This document shows, in pieces, positions 18,825-21,756 of a DNA stretch of 21,756 nucleotides. The DNA comes from a virus. The notes below the pieces were generated by a model, which saw only the letters and a list, made by a program, of their open reading frames with translations, was not told where the DNA came from and made no database searches. The stretch's first letter is position 1, and every line of letters starts with the position of its first letter. The stretch spans positions 1-21,756 of the IMG/VR virus record IMGVR_UViG_3300032323_003312; one strand, given 5' to 3'. The translations under genes were made by a program, and so were the position numbers.

Positions 18825-19114
18825 AAATTGTAATTAACCGTTGTCATGGTGGTTTTGGTTTGAGTGAGAAAGCACAAAAACTATTTTGCCAATATTCTAT
18901 GATTGAATGGAACGATTGGCGAGAAGATTGGTCTTATTATGACATTGAACGAAACGACCAATATTTGGTGCGTGTTGTAGAAGAATTAGGTGATATTGCC
19001 AATGGTCGATTTTCAGAACTTAAAATTGTAGAAATTCCTGATGATGTGGAATGGCAGATTGATGAGTACGATGGTTTAGAATGGGTTGCAGAAAAACATA
19101 GAACATGGGAATAA
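18821..19114 (+). CDS. Conserved phage protein, GTG start, 97 residues
   Basis: GTG 18821 overlaps the previous TGA. The start MKIVINRCHGGFGLSEKA is a widespread phage signature (MKIVINxCYGGFGLS), followed by acidic helices and a C-terminal EYDGLEWVAEKHRTWE. The function is unknown. No ATG alternative fits better. Confidence 0.78.
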   Translation: MKIVINRCHGGFGLSEKAQKLFCQYSMIEWNDWREDWSYYDIERNDQYLVRVVEELGDIANGRFSELKIVEIPDDVEWQIDEYDGLEWVAEKHRTWE

Positions 19115-19115
19115 T

Positions 19116-19403
19116 ATGAGTGATAGATTCGATTTTGAGCAACAGATTCAAAAGTGTTGGTTGATTACAGATGATATGTATGATTTGTCTGAGGCTATTC
19201 TTGAACGAGATTTAAGTAATGGCCAGATTACCAGTGCGTTATTAGGTTTGAAAGAAATTGGCGAGATTAGATTCAACAAATTGTGGGAACTATTTGAAGA
19301 TGTGCATATGTCATTAGTTCGTGAGAATCGTATGTTGAATGAAGAATGTGCTGCGTTGCGTGAACAATTAGAGAAAGTAGAAAAGAAAAATGCCAAACGA
19401 TAA
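19116..19403 (+). CDS. Helical phage protein with C-terminal coiled coil, 95 residues
   Basis: The ATG at 19116 is one base after the previous stop. Residues 65-95 (VRENRMLNEECAALREQLEKVEKKNAKR) have heptad-like leucines and charges, suggesting a coiled coil; the first half is also helical. It overlaps the next gene by 14 bases. It is not recognised. Confidence 0.66.
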   Translation: MSDRFDFEQQIQKCWLITDDMYDLSEAILERDLSNGQITSALLGLKEIGEIRFNKLWELFEDVHMSLVRENRMLNEECAALREQLEKVEKKNAKR

Positions 19404-19635
19404 TCCAGAATACAGTAAATATATTTCATCTGATGGAAAAACCAGATATGGTAAAGTGTATTCAACGACACAGAAACCTATTCGTATTCAAATAGGTCGT
19501 GCTGACATTCCAAAATTTCTCTCGATGTTGCATGAAACACAATTCAATCTAATTGAGGCGGCAGTTGAGAGTAGAGAGAAACAAGGATTTGTTGAAGCCA
19601 ACATGGTGATTAAACATATTATGGAGAAGAAATAA
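19390..19635 (+). CDS. Unknown phage protein, 81 residues
   Basis: MPNDNPEYSKYISSDGKTRYGKVYSTTQKP then RIQIGRADIPKFLSMLHETQFNLIEAAVES. Basic in the first half, helical in the second. No known motif. It overlaps both neighbours. Confidence 0.66.
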   Translation: MPNDNPEYSKYISSDGKTRYGKVYSTTQKPIRIQIGRADIPKFLSMLHETQFNLIEAAVESREKQGFVEANMVIKHIMEKK

Positions 19636-20021
19636 TGGCAACATGGAAAATTGAACCTACGTGGAAGAAATCAATCATTGAACGTCAGACATGGACGAAA
19701 CCTGGTTTACCAGGATATATCACACATGAAATTGGTTGGCGTTGGGGTGAATTCTTTGTTGAAACTGAAGATGATAATCCACCAGAATTAGAAGCTGGTG
19801 TTGACATGATGTGCTGTGGTTATGATTGTGAAGATTGGTCTACCGATGACGGATGTTGGGAAGAAACCGACATTGATATTGCTGATGAAGATGAAAAGGC
19901 CAGACTCGAAGAATTCATTGAAGAAAACTCAATATATGACCTTGAAGAACAAGGTTGGATTTGTGAAGAAACCGAAATGATTATTGATTGTGATTTATCG
20001 ATTGAGAAGGTAGAACGTTAA
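19635..20021 (+). CDS. Acidic phage protein, Trp/Cys-rich, 128 residues
   Basis: MATWKIEPTWKKSIIERQTW then KPGLPGYITHEIGWRWGEFFVETEDD, MMCCGYDCEDWSTDDGCW and a long Glu/Asp-rich tail. The pattern W.IEPTWKKSI.ER..W and GWRWG.F is a common phage hypothetical. The Cys-rich middle could bind metal, but the spacing fits no known finger. Function unknown. Confidence 0.74.
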   Translation: MATWKIEPTWKKSIIERQTWTKPGLPGYITHEIGWRWGEFFVETEDDNPPELEAGVDMMCCGYDCEDWSTDDGCWEETDIDIADEDEKARLEEFIEENSIYDLEEQGWICEETEMIIDCDLSIEKVER

Positions 20022-20257
20022 TGGCCTCGATTGAACCCGATTCAATGTTGGTTGAGTTGACTGAACAGATTGACCTACAGTTAATGGATTGGATGGTTAA
20101 GAATAAACTGGCGCCATTAAATATGGTTGCGATTGTGTTGGCTCGATTATCACGATTGGCCAAAGAAACTGGTTGTATGGAAGATTTTATTGCATTACTA
20201 GAAGCACCAAAAGAAATTTTAAATGAAGAACTAGATAAAGAGAGAGTGGTACATTAA
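20021..20257 (+). CDS. Helical phage protein, 78 residues
   Basis: MASIEPDSMLVELTEQIDLQLMDWMVKNKLAP is followed by VAIVLARLSRLAKETGCMEDFIALLEAPKEIL. It is all-helical and acidic. No signature is recognised. It shares one base with the previous stop (TAATG) and ends one base before the phosphoesterase start. Confidence 0.66.
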   Translation: MASIEPDSMLVELTEQIDLQLMDWMVKNKLAPLNMVAIVLARLSRLAKETGCMEDFIALLEAPKEILNEELDKERVVH

Positions 20258-21133
20258 ATGAAAATTGCATTAGCATCAGATATTCACCTTGAGTTTGGTG
20301 ATTTACTCCTGAAGAACGAGGAAAATGCCGAGGTATTAATACTGAGTGGCGATATCTGCACGGCTAAAGCTTTCAAACACAAACCAAAAGAACGAGCAAT
20401 GGTTAAAGATTTCTTTCGCCGTTGTTCATTCCAATTTCCCCATGTTGTGTATGTGATGGGTAACCATGAGCATTATGATTTTGATATTGCTAATACATAT
20501 GATAGACTAAAAGCTGAATTGGCTGATTTGCCAAATATTCATTTGCTTGAAAAAGAAACATGGAAACATAATGACATCACCTTTGTTGGTGGTACATTAT
20601 GGACTGATATGAACAAAAGTGATTCATTGACCTTGTGGCATACTGGCCAAAATATGAATGACTTTCGATTAATCGAAAACAGTAATCGTATGGTTCAACA
20701 TAAAAGAAATGTTTATCATGAAAGTGAACGTGATGAACAAGGTAACATGATTGTTAAAACTGTGGATCATTATCAGAGACCTTCTAAATGGTCAACAGGA
20801 GATTCAGTAGAGGATCATAAGAAGATGTTAGATTACATCCGTATCTGTACTGAAGATGCCTCAAAGAAATATATTGTGGTCACACACCACGCACCATGTG
20901 AGTTGAGTGTTCATCAATGTTATAAAGAAGATACATTGATGAACGGTGCGTTTTATTCAGACCTATCAGATTTCATTATTGATAGACCTCAGATTAAATT
21001 GTGGACTCACGGACATATGCACAATGTATCTGATTATGTTCTAGGTGAGACAAGAGTTGTTTGTAACCCTCGTGGTTATATTAAGTATGAGCAGCGAGCC
21101 AAAGAATTTCAATTGAAATATATGGAGATTTAA
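20258..21133 (+). CDS. Calcineurin-like metallophosphoesterase
   Basis: The protein is 291 residues with all five signature blocks: SDIHLEF (Asp8, His10), GD (31-32), GNHE (68-71), THHAP (209-213) and THGHMH (250-255). The first Asp/His pair, the GNHE and the two His blocks should bind two metal ions. The family hydrolyses phosphate mono- or diesters. The substrate of this copy (nucleotide, RNA, DNA end or protein) cannot be inferred. Phage members are frequent among accessory genes. The N-terminus directly begins the fold. Confidence 0.93.
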   Translation: MKIALASDIHLEFGDLLLKNEENAEVLILSGDICTAKAFKHKPKERAMVKDFFRRCSFQFPHVVYVMGNHEHYDFDIANTYDRLKAELADLPNIHLLEKETWKHNDITFVGGTLWTDMNKSDSLTLWHTGQNMNDFRLIENSNRMVQHKRNVYHESERDEQGNMIVKTVDHYQRPSKWSTGDSVEDHKKMLDYIRICTEDASKKYIVVTHHAPCELSVHQCYKEDTLMNGAFYSDLSDFIIDRPQIKLWTHGHMHNVSDYVLGETRVVCNPRGYIKYEQRAKEFQLKYMEI

Positions 21134-21469
21134 ATGGGAATGTTTGATGAGATTCATTACCAAGGTGAGGTGTATCAAACCAAAGATACACCTTGCCAAA
21201 CTTTGGACAAATACAAAATTGAACATGACCAAGATTCTGGTCACATTTACCTATGGCACCAAGATTATGATGCTGAGTGTGTTGAAGATGAAGGCCTTTT
21301 CGGTGGTTCATTAAGACAATTCAATCACCGATGGGTACATTGCTGGGATTTTGATGGTAAAATTCGGTTCTATCGTACCGAAAACAAAGGCGATTCGTGG
21401 ATAGAGTATTCGGCATTGTTTATGAATGGGCAGTTATTGAAAATTAAAAAAATCGATGATGTCGATTAA
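21134..21469 (+). CDS. Conserved phage protein of the MGMFDxI type, 111 residues
   Basis: MGMFDEIHYQGEVYQTKDTPCQTLDKYKIE then YDAECVEDEGLFGGSLR. The MGMFDxI..KG..YQTKDTPxQ.LD pattern occurs in many phages as an unknown. It has a beta-rich tail (GKIRFYRTENKGDSWIEY). It directly follows the phosphoesterase stop and is the last gene of the run. Confidence 0.78.
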   Translation: MGMFDEIHYQGEVYQTKDTPCQTLDKYKIEHDQDSGHIYLWHQDYDAECVEDEGLFGGSLRQFNHRWVHCWDFDGKIRFYRTENKGDSWIEYSALFMNGQLLKIKKIDDVD

Positions 21470-21500
21470 AAAATTTCATTAGACAAACGCACTCGATTGA

Positions 21501-21538
21501 GTTAAACTATGCATAAGTATTAATACTTATATTTTAAC
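21501..21538 (+). promoter_or_regulatory. Nested palindrome ahead of the rubredoxin gene
   Basis: ATAAGTATTAATACTTAT (21513-21530) is a perfect 18-nt palindrome. GTTAAA (21501-21506) and TTTAAC (21533-21538) form an outer dyad around it. TTGAGT at 21497 could be a weak -35, but no good -10 is seen. The site lies 17 bases before the ribosome-binding region, so an operator or leader structure is plausible. Confidence 0.55.
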
Positions 21539-21554
21539 TTAAAAGGAGAGCAGT

Positions 21555-21689
21555 ATGAATCAGCATTATGTTTGTCAGGTGTGTGGTCATACCCACGATG
21601 AAGAAACGGAAGGTAAATGGGAAACTTTGTCAGATAACTTTATCTGTCCCGAATGTGGTTGTTACAAAGATGAATATGTGTTAGTTTAA
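21555..21689 (+). CDS. Rubredoxin-like iron protein
   Basis: The product is 44 residues with two CxxCG knuckles: YVCQVCGHTHD (Cys7, Cys10) and FICPECGCYKDEY (Cys31, Cys34), and LSDNF in place of the usual LPDDW. This is the rubredoxin core for one Fe(Cys)4 centre; it is slightly shorter than the usual 52-54 residues. The ribosome site AAAAGGAGAG (21541-21550) is strong. It lies 17 bases ahead of the rubrerythrin start, so an electron-transfer pair is likely. Confidence 0.85.
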   Translation: MNQHYVCQVCGHTHDEETEGKWETLSDNFICPECGCYKDEYVLV

Positions 21690-21706
21690 TTAAAAGGAGA
21701 AGTAAA

Positions 21707-21756
21707 ATGGCAACAACATTAAAAGGTACTAAGACAGCAGAATGTCTAAAAGAAGC
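21707..21756 (+). CDS. Rubrerythrin, N-terminal fragment (continues past window)
   Basis: Only 16 residues are visible: MATTLKGTKTAECLKEA. The LKGTKTxxxLxEA opening is characteristic of rubrerythrins, ferritin-like di-iron peroxidases that take electrons from rubredoxin. An AAAAGGAGA ribosome site precedes the ATG. The assignment rests on the N-terminus and the rubredoxin neighbour. Confidence 0.72.
   Translation, partial: MATTLKGTKTAECLKE

Noticed and set aside
18482-18877. Long minus-strand open frames antisense to real genes (also near 16102-16533, 7858-8175 and 4680-4967)
   Set aside because: They lie opposite well-supported plus-strand genes with better start sites and conserved patterns.
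1-21756. T4 late promoters (TATAAATA)
   Set aside because: No convincing copy was seen by eye; the region looks transcribed from sigma70-type promoters.

Overview
The window looks like part of a tailed double-stranded DNA phage genome of the T4-like (cyanophage/marine and freshwater myovirus) type. The evidence is a C-terminal piece of a T4-type RNase H (flap nuclease), a run of small phage-only families, and gene packing with ATGA and TAATG overlaps all on the plus strand. Sigma70-type promoters recur in repeated cassettes. The DNA is AT-rich, so a low-GC Gram-negative host is plausible, but nothing here identifies the host. I see no structural genes, no tRNA and no CRISPR. This is an early or middle, accessory-rich region.

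Layout. 1-1587: replication-side genes (RNase H end, a DUF6433-like protein, a degenerate nucleotidyltransferase, a small charged protein), closed by hairpins. 1718-2627: four small unknown genes behind a promoter. 2668-5716: a large protein joining an HExxH peptidase-like head to a CobT-type VWA domain, then small genes including a MazG-like protein. 5741-8167: a small HTH-like protein, a methyltransferase-like protein, a DUF2452 protein and micro-proteins. 8168-8564: a non-coding gap holding a C-rich, 57% GC block, then a promoter. 8565-10300: a Gp88-family island in which the second and third genes end in hairpins and which closes with an elaborate predicted structured RNA. 10304-12011: overlapping micro-genes, several membrane peptides and a long perfect hairpin with a promoter inside it. 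12077-15269: a run of small phage genes ending in a SWIM zinc-finger protein. 15273-16957: a CobS/MoxR-like AAA+ ATPase, then a winged-helix-like protein. 16969-17577: an HNH endonuclease gene with a leader that can fold in mutually exclusive ways. 17592-21469: a two-helix membrane protein, more small phage genes, a DUF2693-like protein and a metallophosphoesterase. 21501-end: an operator-like palindrome, then a rubredoxin and the start of a rubrerythrin.

How it may fit together. Two themes stand out. First, an AAA+ (CobS/MoxR-like) ATPase, a VWA protein carrying a zinc-peptidase-like motif, and a SWIM zinc-finger protein occur in one phage region. Bacterial MoxR-VWA systems combine the same kinds of parts, so the three may form one ATP-driven remodelling or protease machine. 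Second, at least nine sigma70-type promoters are present, many sharing a GTTGT/ACAAC hairpin, a 16-bp spacer and a common ribosome-binding leader. This matches the mobile promoter-early stem-loop cassettes described in T4-type phages. The rubredoxin/rubrerythrin pair suggests a phage-borne oxidative-stress function. Most small genes have no assignable function and are probably host-takeover or accessory genes.
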